Shown: positions 9,043-19,274 of the stretch, piece by piece
Layout of the letters: each line of letters opens with the position of its first letter
Position numbering within the stretch: position 1 is the stretch's first letter
Position numbers and translations under genes: made by a program
NCBI GenBank assembly: GCA_035550055.1
Contig: DASZRO010000117.1
Span: 1-60,341, forward strand
Direction: 5' to 3'
Length of the DNA: 60,341 bases
Origin: Mycobacteriales bacterium
Lineage (GTDB): Bacteria > Actinomycetota > Actinomycetes > JAFAQI01
The notes under the pieces: generated by a model
The model's input: only the letters and a program-made list of their open reading frames with translations
What the model was told of the DNA's origin: nothing
The model's database searches: none

Positions 9043-10275
9043 CTATTCAGGTTTGCCGAAGCCGACCAGTGCGGGGCACTTCTCTGCTTCAGCCGGAAGG
9101 GTGTGTGGCGTGAGCGGCTCGTCGACTGCCGTGACGAGCGGGCCGAACTTGTCGGCGAGCGGCGCGAGGGCGTCGACGTCGAAGCCGTAGACCCGAGCGG
9201 CGTTGAGGCCGAGCATCGTCTGGACCTCGTCGTGGTCGATGCCGGCGAAGCTCGCTCGCAGCGCCTCGAGGGTGAACGGGTTGCTGCCTTCTTTGTGGGG
9301 GTAGTCGCTGCCCCACATGATCTTGTCGAGGCCGACCGAGTGCCGGATGCGTGCTTCGTCGGGGCGGATGAACGACGAGCCGACGCTGACCTGGCGGGTG
9401 AAGTACTCGCTGGGTTTCAGGCTCATCCGCTCGACGACCGGCAGCCCCCACTCGGCCTCCTGCGAGCCCGACGCGTTGCGGAACCGGTCGAAGAAGAAGT
9501 CCAGGCGCATCAGCTCGTCGGGGATCCACGCCGTGCCCTGCTCGGTCAGCACCAGGTGCAGGTCCGGGTGTCGCTCGAAGGCGCCGGACACCAGCAGGTG
9601 GGTGAACGCGCGGTGGGCCCACCAGGTGACTTCGAGGATGAGGATGACCTGGTCCTCCGGCCGGTCACCGGTGTTCGGGGCGGCGCTGCCGCTGTGGTGG
9701 TTCACCGGCATCCCGAGCTCGGCGCACGTCGCCCACAACGGCTCGTAGTAGTCGGGGTCGAACAGCGGCGGGAGGCCGGAGCCGGGCGGGGCTCCCGGCA
9801 GCAGCACGCCGCCGGTCAGCCCGTTCTGCTTGGCCCAGTGGATCTCGGCGATCGCCTCGTCGAGGTTGTGCAGCATGATCTGCGCGACGCCGGCGCGACG
9901 GCCAGGCGCCTTCGCGCAGAACTCGGCGAGCCAGCGGTTGTGAGCTTGCAGACCGGCCCAGCGGGCCGCGAGGTCGCCGGCGTTCTGGGGCGGTGGCTGG
10001 TCGGCGAGGCTCGCCTTCGGGAAGAACGGCGGAACCGTGTTGGGGTAGATGACCTCGGCGACGATGCCGTCGGCTTCGAGGTCGGCGAGGCGGCGCTCGG
10101 AGTCCCAGTTCCGTTCCCCGTCGGGACCTTTCATGTCCTCATACGGGATCTCGTACGTCGACGCCCAAGCGTCGAACTCGTCGTGCCAACGACGGGCGAG
10201 AAACGGCTTGTAGTCGGTGATGTTGCCGCCGCCGTGGCAGTCGGCAGAGATGACCAGATACCGCTCGTTGTCCAT
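9043..10275 (-). CDS. Amidohydrolase family protein (second copy, first gene of cluster)
   Basis: A 410-residue amidohydrolase-2 protein with the same D12-x-H14 metal motif (ISADCHGGG) as the copy at 6048-7322, plus NHHSGSAAP and the late GSDYPHKEG signature. The ATG at 10275 follows a GGGGA Shine-Dalgarno. It appears to be the first gene of the minus-strand catabolic/uptake cluster because a palindromic operator lies 24 bp upstream and a gap separates it from the next gene. The reaction is unknown; a cyclic carboxylate or lactone hydrolase/decarboxylase role is likely from the family. Confidence 0.85.
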   Translation of the reverse strand: MDNERYLVISADCHGGGNITDYKPFLARRWHDEFDAWASTYEIPYEDMKGPDGERNWDSERRLADLEADGIVAEVIYPNTVPPFFPKASLADQPPPQNAGDLAARWAGLQAHNRWLAEFCAKAPGRRAGVAQIMLHNLDEAIAEIHWAKQNGLTGGVLLPGAPPGSGLPPLFDPDYYEPLWATCAELGMPVNHHSGSAAPNTGDRPEDQVILILEVTWWAHRAFTHLLVSGAFERHPDLHLVLTEQGTAWIPDELMRLDFFFDRFRNASGSQEAEWGLPVVERMSLKPSEYFTRQVSVGSSFIRPDEARIRHSVGLDKIMWGSDYPHKEGSNPFTLEALRASFAGIDHDEVQTMLGLNAARVYGFDVDALAPLADKFGPLVTAVDEPLTPHTLPAEAEKCPALVGFGKPE

Positions 10276-10298
10276 GCCCAGTCCCCGGCAAGAGGTTG

Positions 10299-10319
10299 CT
10301 GTAACGGCGTTACAGTAAC
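10299..10319. promoter_or_regulatory. TetR-type operator palindrome at head of catabolic cluster
   Basis: CTGTAACGGCGTTACAG (10299-10315) is a perfect 7-bp inverted repeat around GGC. It overlaps a second perfect repeat, GTTAC-A-GTAAC (10309-10319), so three GTAAC-type half sites are stacked in 21 bp. The site is 24 bp before the first amidohydrolase start, where a repressor would block transcription. The TetR encoded at 5408-6043 is the natural candidate. Confidence 0.65.
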
Positions 10320-10382
10320 CGCTCGCCGGGGAGGGCGCCAGACCCGCTCTAGCCGGGGGAGCGGGCCCCCATCACGTCACGC

Positions 10383-10637
10383 TCAGACGTAGGTGTCCTG
10401 GTCCTGGATCACGGTGCTGCCGCCAACGGGTGCGCCGTATCCGGGGCCACTGCTGACGACCCGGGTGCGCCGCCGACGCGGCATGAAGATGATCAGGTCG
10501 AGCGCTACGCCGACGATGCCGACGATCATCAGGATCACGCCGATCGTCTGGATGTCGATGCCGTTCACCGTTGCGTTGACGCCCCAGGTGAGCACCGCAC
10601 CGACCGCTACTAGGAACAGACCGCCGCCGACACCCAT
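10383..10637 (-). CDS. Small two-helix membrane protein (DUF6458-like)
   Basis: An 84-residue protein with two hydrophobic segments (about residues 3-20 and 29-50), a basic RRRRTR patch just after the second helix, and a short Gly-rich polar tail. This matches the small actinobacterial DUF6458 membrane proteins; no function is established. The ATG at 10637 has AAGGAG eight bases upstream, a strong start. It appears to be transcribed alone. Confidence 0.8.
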   Translation of the reverse strand: MGVGGGLFLVAVGAVLTWGVNATVNGIDIQTIGVILMIVGIVGVALDLIIFMPRRRRTRVVSSGPGYGAPVGGSTVIQDQDTYV

Positions 10638-10740
10638 GACTTCAACTCCTTGTCCAGACGGCTGCGCCGTGCAGCCGAAGATGTAGTGGAGTTATTGGCT
10701 TTTCCCGGCCGAGCAAACCGGCCGAACGGGCGACACTGCG

Positions 10741-10762
10741 GGCGGTCACCCAGGTGACCGCC
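10741..10762 (-). terminator. Hairpin downstream of the GrpB-like gene
   Basis: GGCGGTCACC-CA-GGTGACCGCC is a perfect 10-bp inverted repeat starting about 15 nt after the stop codon at 10777. There is no U-tract, as is common for actinobacterial terminators. It separates the GrpB-like gene from the small membrane protein gene. Confidence 0.55.
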
Positions 10763-10776
10763 GTGCCCCGCGGCCG

Positions 10777-11367
10777 CTAGTCGAGGAGGCCGGCGGCCCG
10801 GAACATGCGGTCGTAGATCTCGCGCACGACGGGCTGTTTCCTCGCGTTGTAGTCCATGACGTTGCCGCCGCCCGGCACGGCGGCCCGCTTCGCCTGCTCG
10901 TACTGCTCGCGGTCGGCCGGGTGGGAGCGCAGCCAGTCGCGGAACATCAGGTGTCGGACCACTTCCGGGCAGTCCGGGCCGAACACGTGCAGGTTCGCTC
11001 GCGGCTCAGCGAAGCGAAGCAGGCGGTGTTGGTGCCAGGAGGGTTCGCGGACCCGCAGCTGCCAGCCGCCCGCTTCGAGTGCGGGGACGTACGCCGCCTC
11101 GTCGGAGGGGTCGGCGACGACCAGGTCGAGATCGATGACGTCCTTCGCGGCCAGCCCGGGAACCGCCGTGGAGCCGACGTGTTCGAGCTCGAGGACGCAC
11201 TCGCCCAGGCATCGCCGGACGGCGCCGGCGAGCTGGTCGAAGCGGGCCGGCCAGCGGGCGTCGTACTCGACGATCTCGACGGACTCTTCGGGCTCGGGCG
11301 CGACGACCCAGGGGTTCTCCGCCGGGTCCGGCTCATGATGCCGCGTGATGTCCTCAGCGGTGGCCAC
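10777..11367 (-). CDS. GrpB family protein (UPF0157 nucleotidyltransferase-like)
   Basis: A 196-residue GrpB/UPF0157 protein. Family hallmarks are visible: VEIVEYDARWPARFDQ at the start of the domain, EHVGSTAVPGL, then KDVIDLDLVV where the aspartates match a nucleotidyltransferase-fold active site, and a C-terminal YNARKQPVVREIY. The GTG at 11367 is the start used here; there is no good Shine-Dalgarno, so the start is uncertain within the acidic N-terminal 27 residues. Cellular function of the family is poorly known. It lies beyond the palindromic element at 11397-11483. Confidence 0.85.
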   Translation of the reverse strand: MATAEDITRHHEPDPAENPWVVAPEPEESVEIVEYDARWPARFDQLAGAVRRCLGECVLELEHVGSTAVPGLAAKDVIDLDLVVADPSDEAAYVPALEAGGWQLRVREPSWHQHRLLRFAEPRANLHVFGPDCPEVVRHLMFRDWLRSHPADREQYEQAKRAAVPGGGNVMDYNARKQPVVREIYDRMFRAAGLLD

Positions 11368-11396
11368 TCCCCGACGCTATGCGACCCCCCCCGCTT

Positions 11397-11483
11397 GTTC
11401 GAAGTAGCACACAACGCGCTGCGATTCGCCGAGTACGTGCCCGGATGTCCGGTTCGGAAGCGACGTTGTGTGCTACTTCGAAC
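11397..11483. repeat. 87-bp palindromic intergenic element, copy 1
   Basis: GTTCGAAGTAGCACACAACG (11397-11416) is exactly reverse-complemented at 11464-11483, giving 20-bp perfect arms around a 47-base centre. The core from GAAGTAGCACAC to GTGTGCTACTTC spans 79 bp and recurs as an 80-bp core at 37220-37299. It fills the gap between the glycosylase stop and the GrpB-like start. No transposase is nearby. It may be a REP/MITE-like repeat or a conserved transcription terminator. Confidence 0.8.
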
Positions 11484-11495
11484 CCGCGGGCGGGG

Positions 11496-12401
11496 TCAGA
11501 TGGCGCGGTAGTCGAGGCGCGACATCCGCGGGCCGCGGCGTTCTCGCCGTACGCCGCTGAGCTCGAGGAGGCGGACCAGCCGGTAGCGGTGCGGTCGCCA
11601 CGGCTCGAGGAACGCCTCGCACTCCTCGTGGGGTATCGGGGTGCCGTCACCGAGCCCCTCGCCGAGCAACGCCGGCAGGTGGTAGTCACCGATCGGCGCG
11701 GCATCGGCGTCTCCCAGGGCGCGGTGGCCGACCTCGGCGGCGGTCCACGCGCCGATCCCGGGAAGCGCGGTCAGCATGCGGTAGACCTCGCTCGGCGCGG
11801 CGGTGTGCGCTGCGGCTTCCAATCGCGCGGCGTACGACGCGGCCAGCGCGATCGTCTGCGCCTTGCGCTGCTCGACACCCGCGCGGTGCCACTCCCACGT
11901 CGGGATGTCCTGCCACTGCTCGGCCGTCGGTGGCAGCCGCATCCCGTCCGGGGCAGGTCCCGGTGCCGGGCCGCCGTACTTCGTGACCAGCCGGCGCCAC
12001 GCCGCAAAGGCGTCGACGCCGACGATCCGCTGTTCGAGTACGGCGGGCACCAGTGACTCCAGCACGCGACCGGTGCGTGGCACCCGCAGCCCGCGCAGCC
12101 GCCGGTGGGCGACGCGGACGATCTCGACGCGAGGCTCGAAGGACTCGGGATCGTCTCGGCTGCCGAGCAGGTCCGGCAGTGTCGCGATCAGCTCGTCGGC
12201 GCCGGGCCCCCACGCGCCTGCCTCGACCGCGGCAAGCCCGCGCTGGCGGATCCGGTAGCTGACCGGCCCGGTCGCCAGCCGGCTGGTCCGCCAGATCGAG
12301 CCGTCGCCGTCACGCCGATGACACGGGTCGGCCGCTCCGTGCTGGAGCACCGAGAGCGTGAGGCCGACCGAGATCGGATAGCCGGGCTGCCAGATGGTCA
12401 A
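11496..12401 (-). CDS. DNA-3-methyladenine glycosylase, AlkA-like (HhH-GPD)
   Basis: Base-excision repair glycosylase of 301 residues that would remove alkylated bases. The helix-hairpin-helix reads LTALPGIGAWTAAEV and the catalytic aspartate of the HhH-GPD family follows in GDYHLP. It starts with TTG at 12401, three bases after the stop of the enoyl-CoA hydratase gene; the N-terminal TIWQPGYPIS matches the usual family beginning, supporting this start. It lacks the Ada methyltransferase domain found in Ada-AlkA fusions. Confidence 0.88.
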   Translation of the reverse strand: MTIWQPGYPISVGLTLSVLQHGAADPCHRRDGDGSIWRTSRLATGPVSYRIRQRGLAAVEAGAWGPGADELIATLPDLLGSRDDPESFEPRVEIVRVAHRRLRGLRVPRTGRVLESLVPAVLEQRIVGVDAFAAWRRLVTKYGGPAPGPAPDGMRLPPTAEQWQDIPTWEWHRAGVEQRKAQTIALAASYAARLEAAAHTAAPSEVYRMLTALPGIGAWTAAEVGHRALGDADAAPIGDYHLPALLGEGLGDGTPIPHEECEAFLEPWRPHRYRLVRLLELSGVRRERRGPRMSRLDYRAI

Positions 12402-12404
12402 TCG

Positions 12405-13265
12405 TCAGTCGGACGAGCGGTCCGGGTCAGCGGATCGGTCGGCCTGCCCGTAGTCGTTGAAGGGCTTGTCGCGCTGCGCGAGCGAGTCGGACAGCTTGCC
12501 TTCCACCATCGCGCGCAGGTACTCCTTCGACGAGCGCTGGTGCAACCCGAGCGCGGTGAGCTCGGACCCGTAGCGGATCGCGCTGCGCATCCCCATGACG
12601 TCCATCGCGCGGTGGACCGTGCGCTTGTTGATCTGAAGGAGGTCGGCGGGGATCTTCGCCATCCGCTGTGCCATCTCGAGCGTCTTCGCTTCGAGCTGGT
12701 CGGCGGGGAAGGCGCGCGTCGCCCATCCCAGCTGCGCCGCCTCGGTCCCGGTCATCGAGTCGCCGGTGAGCATCTGTTCCATGGCGGCCCGCATCCCCAT
12801 GAGCCACGGGTGGTACTGCATGTCCGCCGTGCTCATGGTGCGGATCGCCGGATAGCCGATGGTCGCGTCCTCCGCGACGTACACGACGTCACAGCCGGTC
12901 GCGAGCTCACTGCCGCCCGCCAGGCAGTACCCGTGGACCTGGGCGATGACCGGCTTGCCCAGATCCCAGATCTCGAACCAGCCGGCGACCACGTTGCGCG
13001 GCCACTGGCCGTCCCCGCCGGCGGTGTGCCACGGGAACGGGTCGCCCTTCCTGGGGGTCAGGTCGTAGCCCGCCGAGAAGCAGGGTCCGGCACCGCGGAT
13101 GATCATGACGCGTACGGCGGGATCGGCGTCCCCCTCGTAGAGCGCGTCGAAGAGCTGGCGGCGCAGCGAGTTCGACAGTGCGTTGCGCTTCTCGGGCCGG
13201 TTGAGCGTGATCCGCCGGATGCCCTCGACCGGCTCGTCGACCAGCACCAGCGCCTCGTCCGTCAT
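12405..13265 (-). CDS. Enoyl-CoA hydratase/isomerase family protein
   Basis: A 286-residue crotonase-fold enzyme. The N-terminal strand LNRPEKRNALS and the first oxyanion-hole motif CFSAGYDL are present; the second oxyanion-hole region reads HGYCLAGGSELATGCDVV. An acidic residue aligned with the classical hydratase glutamates is not clear in the GTEAAQLGWA stretch, so isomerase or another crotonase reaction is possible. It sits 3 bp upstream of the glycosylase gene, so co-transcription is likely although the functions look unrelated. Confidence 0.88.
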   Translation of the reverse strand: MTDEALVLVDEPVEGIRRITLNRPEKRNALSNSLRRQLFDALYEGDADPAVRVMIIRGAGPCFSAGYDLTPRKGDPFPWHTAGGDGQWPRNVVAGWFEIWDLGKPVIAQVHGYCLAGGSELATGCDVVYVAEDATIGYPAIRTMSTADMQYHPWLMGMRAAMEQMLTGDSMTGTEAAQLGWATRAFPADQLEAKTLEMAQRMAKIPADLLQINKRTVHRAMDVMGMRSAIRYGSELTALGLHQRSSKEYLRAMVEGKLSDSLAQRDKPFNDYGQADRSADPDRSSD

Positions 13266-13283
13266 AGGACCATCTTCGCCCAG

Positions 13284-14453
13284 CTACGGCTTGGGGAACT
13301 TCGTGAGGTGGTTGTAGACCTGGGTGCCGTTCGGCGCCTGCGGGCTGCTGAGGTCCGGGGTGAGCAGGTCCGGTCCGTAGCCCGGCTGGCCGCACGACGG
13401 CGACCCTTTGTCGCTGGCGACGAAGGCCCAGGCGAGGTAGCTGACGCCGTGGGCGTCCGCCCAGTCCATCCACTGGGTGTCGAACGTGGTCTGGCAGGCG
13501 AACTGCCCGAACTCCCCGGTGACGACCGGGACCTTGCTCGCGACGGAGGTGATGGTGGTGTTCCAGCACGTCGTCGTCGCGCAGCTCGATCCTTCGTAGT
13601 TGTGGTACGACGCCGCCAGCTGGGCGGGCCTGAGGGTGTCCTTCGGCTCGTTGGCCAGCCAGCCGGACAGGTCGTTGGCCCAGTTCAGGCCGCCGAGCAT
13701 GATCGGCTCGGTGGCACCGGCGGAGCGGATCGCGCTGACCAGAGCCTGCATGCCGACCGCCGGGTAGGTGTGAGCGGTCGAGCCGTAGGTGCTCGAGACC
13801 GGGCAGCCGCCGTTGCGCCAGCACGCCCAGCTGATCGGGGCGCCGGGCTGGGAGACGGGTTCGTTGAACGCGTCGAAGATCACGGCGTGGTCGCTCTTGA
13901 ACGCTCCCGCGACCGACTTCCAGAAGGCGACCGAGTGGTCGTCACCGAGCTGTGCCTGTGCCTTCGACTGGGTCGAGCCGTTGGCCGACCAGTGCAGGTC
14001 GAGGATGGCGTACATGTGTTGGGCGTTGACGTCCTTCACGAACCCTTCGATCGCCTGGCGGTACCCGGCGGCCGTGTCGCCCTGCCATGCCGGCTCGCCG
14101 TTCAGGCCGAGCCAGCAGTCCTCGTTGAGCGGGATCCGGACCGCGTTGGCGTGCCAGCTGGCGATGTACTTCGCCTCCGCCGGAAGCGTGTAGGTCGCGT
14201 ACTGCGGCGTGCCGGTCGAGAAGCCGAACGTGCACCAGTACTCCGTACTGATCTCGTCGACGCCGCGGAGCTGGACCGTCTTGCCGGTCCCGTCGACGAA
14301 GTGGTTTCCCTTGATCGAGATCGACAAGCTCGCCGCCGCCGCGGCGCGTGGGACCGCCGGCGCAGCCACTGCTGCCAACAGAGCCAGCAGGCCGGCGACG
14401 GTGACCAACCGCCGGCGGGTGAGCTGTTCGTGACGCGCCTGTCGAAACGGCAT
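13284..14453 (-). CDS. Secreted glycoside hydrolase family 5 (cellulase-like)
   Basis: A 389-residue exported hydrolase. The signal region has twin arginines (TRRRLVTVAG) followed by a hydrophobic core and an AxA-type cleavage zone around residue 38. The catalytic domain has the GH5 general acid E198 in DAFNEP and the nucleophile E314 in TGEFGQF. No carbohydrate-binding module is seen. It probably attacks beta-1,4-glucans or related plant/fungal polysaccharides outside the cell. It follows the alpha-glucan operon in the same direction but a hairpin at 14550 separates them. Confidence 0.85.
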   Translation of the reverse strand: MPFRQARHEQLTRRRLVTVAGLLALLAAVAAPAVPRAAAAASLSISIKGNHFVDGTGKTVQLRGVDEISTEYWCTFGFSTGTPQYATYTLPAEAKYIASWHANAVRIPLNEDCWLGLNGEPAWQGDTAAGYRQAIEGFVKDVNAQHMYAILDLHWSANGSTQSKAQAQLGDDHSVAFWKSVAGAFKSDHAVIFDAFNEPVSQPGAPISWACWRNGGCPVSSTYGSTAHTYPAVGMQALVSAIRSAGATEPIMLGGLNWANDLSGWLANEPKDTLRPAQLAASYHNYEGSSCATTTCWNTTITSVASKVPVVTGEFGQFACQTTFDTQWMDWADAHGVSYLAWAFVASDKGSPSCGQPGYGPDLLTPDLSSPQAPNGTQVYNHLTKFPKP

Positions 14454-14549
14454 GAGGTTCCTCGATCCCGGTGACCGCGCGGGGGGTCCGCTGTCGGTGC
14501 GGGCAGCAAACCTCTCATCGTCCGCCGGGAAAAGAAACCGACGTTCGAG

Positions 14550-14567
14550 CTGTCGGCGATCCGACAG
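14550..14567 (-). terminator. Hairpin after the alpha-glucan/trehalose operon
   Basis: CTGTCGG-CGAT-CCGACAG forms a 7-bp perfect stem about 15 nt downstream of the treY stop at 14582. A T-rich stretch follows about 13 nt later on the minus strand. It is a plausible weak terminator of the seven-gene operon. The rest of the gap (14454-14549) shows nothing else distinct. Confidence 0.45.
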
Positions 14568-14581
14568 TCCGCGCGACGAGG

Positions 14582-17143
14582 TCAGGCGCGCAGCAGCAGC
14601 GCAACCGGCAACGCCGCCAGGAGCTCGGCGACCGGCGCGCCGGTCACGAGGTCGACCGAAGCGCCGGTGAGCACGTCGGTGTAGGTACCGGCACAGTCAC
14701 CGGGGATCGCGATGCGGGTGTCACCCCACGCGCCGCCGACCGGGAACCGATCGGGGCCGGCAACGGAGTGGGCGAGCCTCGGTACGACGGCGACGGCGAC
14801 CTCTGATCCGCGACGTCGCACGAAGCCCACGACGTGCTGCGCCGCCTCGCCGGTGGCCTCCAGCGCCAGGTAGTCGCCGGTCGCGAAGAGGTCCGGGTGG
14901 TCCCGGCGGGCTTGCAGCCCGGTTCGCAGGACCGCCTGCTTGACGCGGCCGTCGTGCCAGGCGTCGAGCAGGTCACCGACCCGCGCGGTCGCCAGAGCGG
15001 CCATAGCGGTGCGGTGCCGTTCGAGCTCGAGCGGGCGCCGGTTGTCCGGGTCGACGAGCGCCAGCTGCCAGAGGTCGTCGCCCTGGTAGACGTCGGGTAC
15101 GCCGGGGGCGGCCACGCGCAGCACGGTTGCCGCGAGCGCGTTGCTCACCCCGGCGCGCATCACCTCCGAGACGACCGCCGACAGCACCTTGCGCGTTGCG
15201 TCGTCGTCGAGCAGCCGCTCGGCGAAGCTGCCGAGCGCTTCTTCGTACGACGCGTCGGGCGCAAGCCAGCTGCTGTGCCGCTTCGCCTCGCGCGATGCCT
15301 TGACCAGGTGCTCCTGCACGCGTCGGGTGAACTCGGCGTCGGGCTCGCCCGCAGCCGGCCACGCGCCGACGATCGTCTCGTAGGCGTAGCGGCGGTCCGC
15401 CGCGTCAGGCAGTACGTCGGTGGCGCCGTCCGCAGCGGCGCCGGGAGACACGAGGTGCTCGAGCTCCTCGACGGCGGCGAGCCACTGGGGCGCGATCTCG
15501 GTGAGCACGGCGAGCCGGCTGCGGACGTCCTGGCTGCGTTTGCTGTCGTGGGTCGAGGCGGCGCTGAGGCTGCCGGGCCAGCTCTGCGCGCGCCGGTCGA
15601 AGAACTCGTGCAGCTCGGCCGGCGAGACCGCGGGACGGTCAGGGTCGGTCCCTACGTCGACCCCGACCAGGGCGGCGCCGGCGGCGTAGAGCGAGGTGTC
15701 CTCGACGCCCTTCGCCACGATCGGGGCGGTCAGCTGCTGCCATGAGGCGATCGCTTCCCAGGCGGCCGAGCCCGGGTTGACCGGCCCACGCAGGACGTCG
15801 AGCACGCGGTCGAGCGCAGCCTGCTCCGGCGGTGTCAACGCCGGCGCCGCGGCGGCCGCGGCCGCCGCGAGGTGGTGGCGGTCGGCCTTCGACAGCTGGT
15901 CGCCCGGACGCCGGTACGTGCGGTAGACCGTCACGTTCGTGGTGAGCTCCTCGACAGCGACGGAGGTGTCGGCGAGCGACGGCCGAGGGGGCTCGATCGC
16001 CCGGTTCAGCCGCCGGGTCACGACGCCGAGCGACCCGATGAACAGCTGGCCGGCCACGAGGTGCTTGTTGTCGACCGCGCGCTCGCCGAACGTACGGCTG
16101 TCGCCGGTCACCGTCGCCGTCTCCGCGGCGATCCGGCTCGCGCCGGCCTCGTGCACGAACAGGCCGGTGACCGCGGCCGCGAACTCGTACCCGGTCGTCC
16201 CTGACACCGGCCAGGGCGGCAGCTGCTCGCTGCGTTCGAGGATCTTCTCGACGACGATCACGGGCTGACCGGCCCAGCCTTCCGCGGCGGCGTTGAGCCC
16301 CGCGCGCAACGAGGACAGGTACGCCGCCGGGTCGCGCAGCCCGTCGATGTGGTCGACCCGGAACCCGGCGACGCGCGGATCGCGGGCGAGCTCGAACACC
16401 AGCGTGTGCGTGGCGGCGAACACCCGGGCGTCCTCTTGCCGCACGCCGATCAAGTCGTTGATGTCGAAGAAGCGGCGGTAGTTGACCAGCCGGGCGGCGT
16501 CACGCCAGTTGACCAGCCGGTAGTGCTGGCCGGCGAGGACAAGCTCCAGCTGGCGGCGCCCGGCTGCATCGAGGTCGCCGCGACTGGCGGCGAGCTCGGC
16601 GACGATGTCCTCGTTGCCCGTCGGGTCGAGCGGCAGCTCGTTGTCCCGGTACGTCAGCACGTACTCCGCCGCCGACGTTCGTCGCAGTCGGATCTCGTTG
16701 GCGTCGAGGACGTCGGCAAGGGCCGCGTCGAGCATCGGCAGCACGATCGTGTTGTCCGCCGTCTCCCACGCCACGTCGAAGAACGAGGCGTACTGCGAGC
16801 GCCGGCCGTAGCGCAGCACGTCGGTGAACAACGGGTTCTCGACGGTCGCGGCCATGTGGTTCGGCACGATGTCGACCAGCAGCCGCATCCCGTGCTCGTC
16901 CAGCGTCTGCAGCAACGCCGCCAGGCCGTCGGCACCGCCCAGCGCCGGGTCGACCTGCGTCGGGTCGACGACGTCGTAGCCGTGGCTGCTGCCGGAGCGC
17001 GCTCGGGTGATGGGGGAGACGTAGAGCGTCTCGACTCCCAGATCGGCGAGGAACGGGACGGTTGCCGCCGCGCCCGCGAACCCGACACCGTTGAGCTGCA
17101 ACCGGTACGTCGAGCCGAGCGCACGAGAGGGGCTCGTGGTCAT
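14582..17143 (-). CDS. treY: Malto-oligosyltrehalose synthase
   Basis: Converts the reducing-end alpha-1,4 linkage of a malto-oligosaccharide to alpha,alpha-1,1, creating maltooligosyltrehalose. The 853-residue GH13 protein begins with the TreY signature TYRLQLNGVGFAGA and LGVETLYVSPI. It carries VDIVPNHMA, the predicted nucleophile D264 in FRVDHIDG, and the acid E299 in VVEKILE. The C-terminal half has GVPDVYQGDDLW, also typical. ATG 17143 has GAGGAGG eight bases upstream. It is the last of seven operon genes, separated from glgX by 13 bp, the only non-overlapping junction. Confidence 0.95.
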   Translation of the reverse strand: MTTSPSRALGSTYRLQLNGVGFAGAAATVPFLADLGVETLYVSPITRARSGSSHGYDVVDPTQVDPALGGADGLAALLQTLDEHGMRLLVDIVPNHMAATVENPLFTDVLRYGRRSQYASFFDVAWETADNTIVLPMLDAALADVLDANEIRLRRTSAAEYVLTYRDNELPLDPTGNEDIVAELAASRGDLDAAGRRQLELVLAGQHYRLVNWRDAARLVNYRRFFDINDLIGVRQEDARVFAATHTLVFELARDPRVAGFRVDHIDGLRDPAAYLSSLRAGLNAAAEGWAGQPVIVVEKILERSEQLPPWPVSGTTGYEFAAAVTGLFVHEAGASRIAAETATVTGDSRTFGERAVDNKHLVAGQLFIGSLGVVTRRLNRAIEPPRPSLADTSVAVEELTTNVTVYRTYRRPGDQLSKADRHHLAAAAAAAAPALTPPEQAALDRVLDVLRGPVNPGSAAWEAIASWQQLTAPIVAKGVEDTSLYAAGAALVGVDVGTDPDRPAVSPAELHEFFDRRAQSWPGSLSAASTHDSKRSQDVRSRLAVLTEIAPQWLAAVEELEHLVSPGAAADGATDVLPDAADRRYAYETIVGAWPAAGEPDAEFTRRVQEHLVKASREAKRHSSWLAPDASYEEALGSFAERLLDDDATRKVLSAVVSEVMRAGVSNALAATVLRVAAPGVPDVYQGDDLWQLALVDPDNRRPLELERHRTAMAALATARVGDLLDAWHDGRVKQAVLRTGLQARRDHPDLFATGDYLALEATGEAAQHVVGFVRRRGSEVAVAVVPRLAHSVAGPDRFPVGGAWGDTRIAIPGDCAGTYTDVLTGASVDLVTGAPVAELLAALPVALLLRA

Positions 17144-17156
17144 GGTCGACGCCTCC

Positions 17157-19270
<2,114 letters not shown>

Positions 19271-19274
<4 letters not shown>

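Noticed and set aside
11397-11483. Palindromic element considered as an insertion sequence
   Set aside because: It is only 87 bp, has no coding capacity and no visible target-site duplication; it is reported as a repeat instead.
12105-14474. 789-codon plus-strand open frame
   Set aside because: It runs antisense to three well-supported minus-strand genes (glycosylase, enoyl-CoA hydratase, GH5) and has no family motif, so it is a shadow of high GC codon usage.
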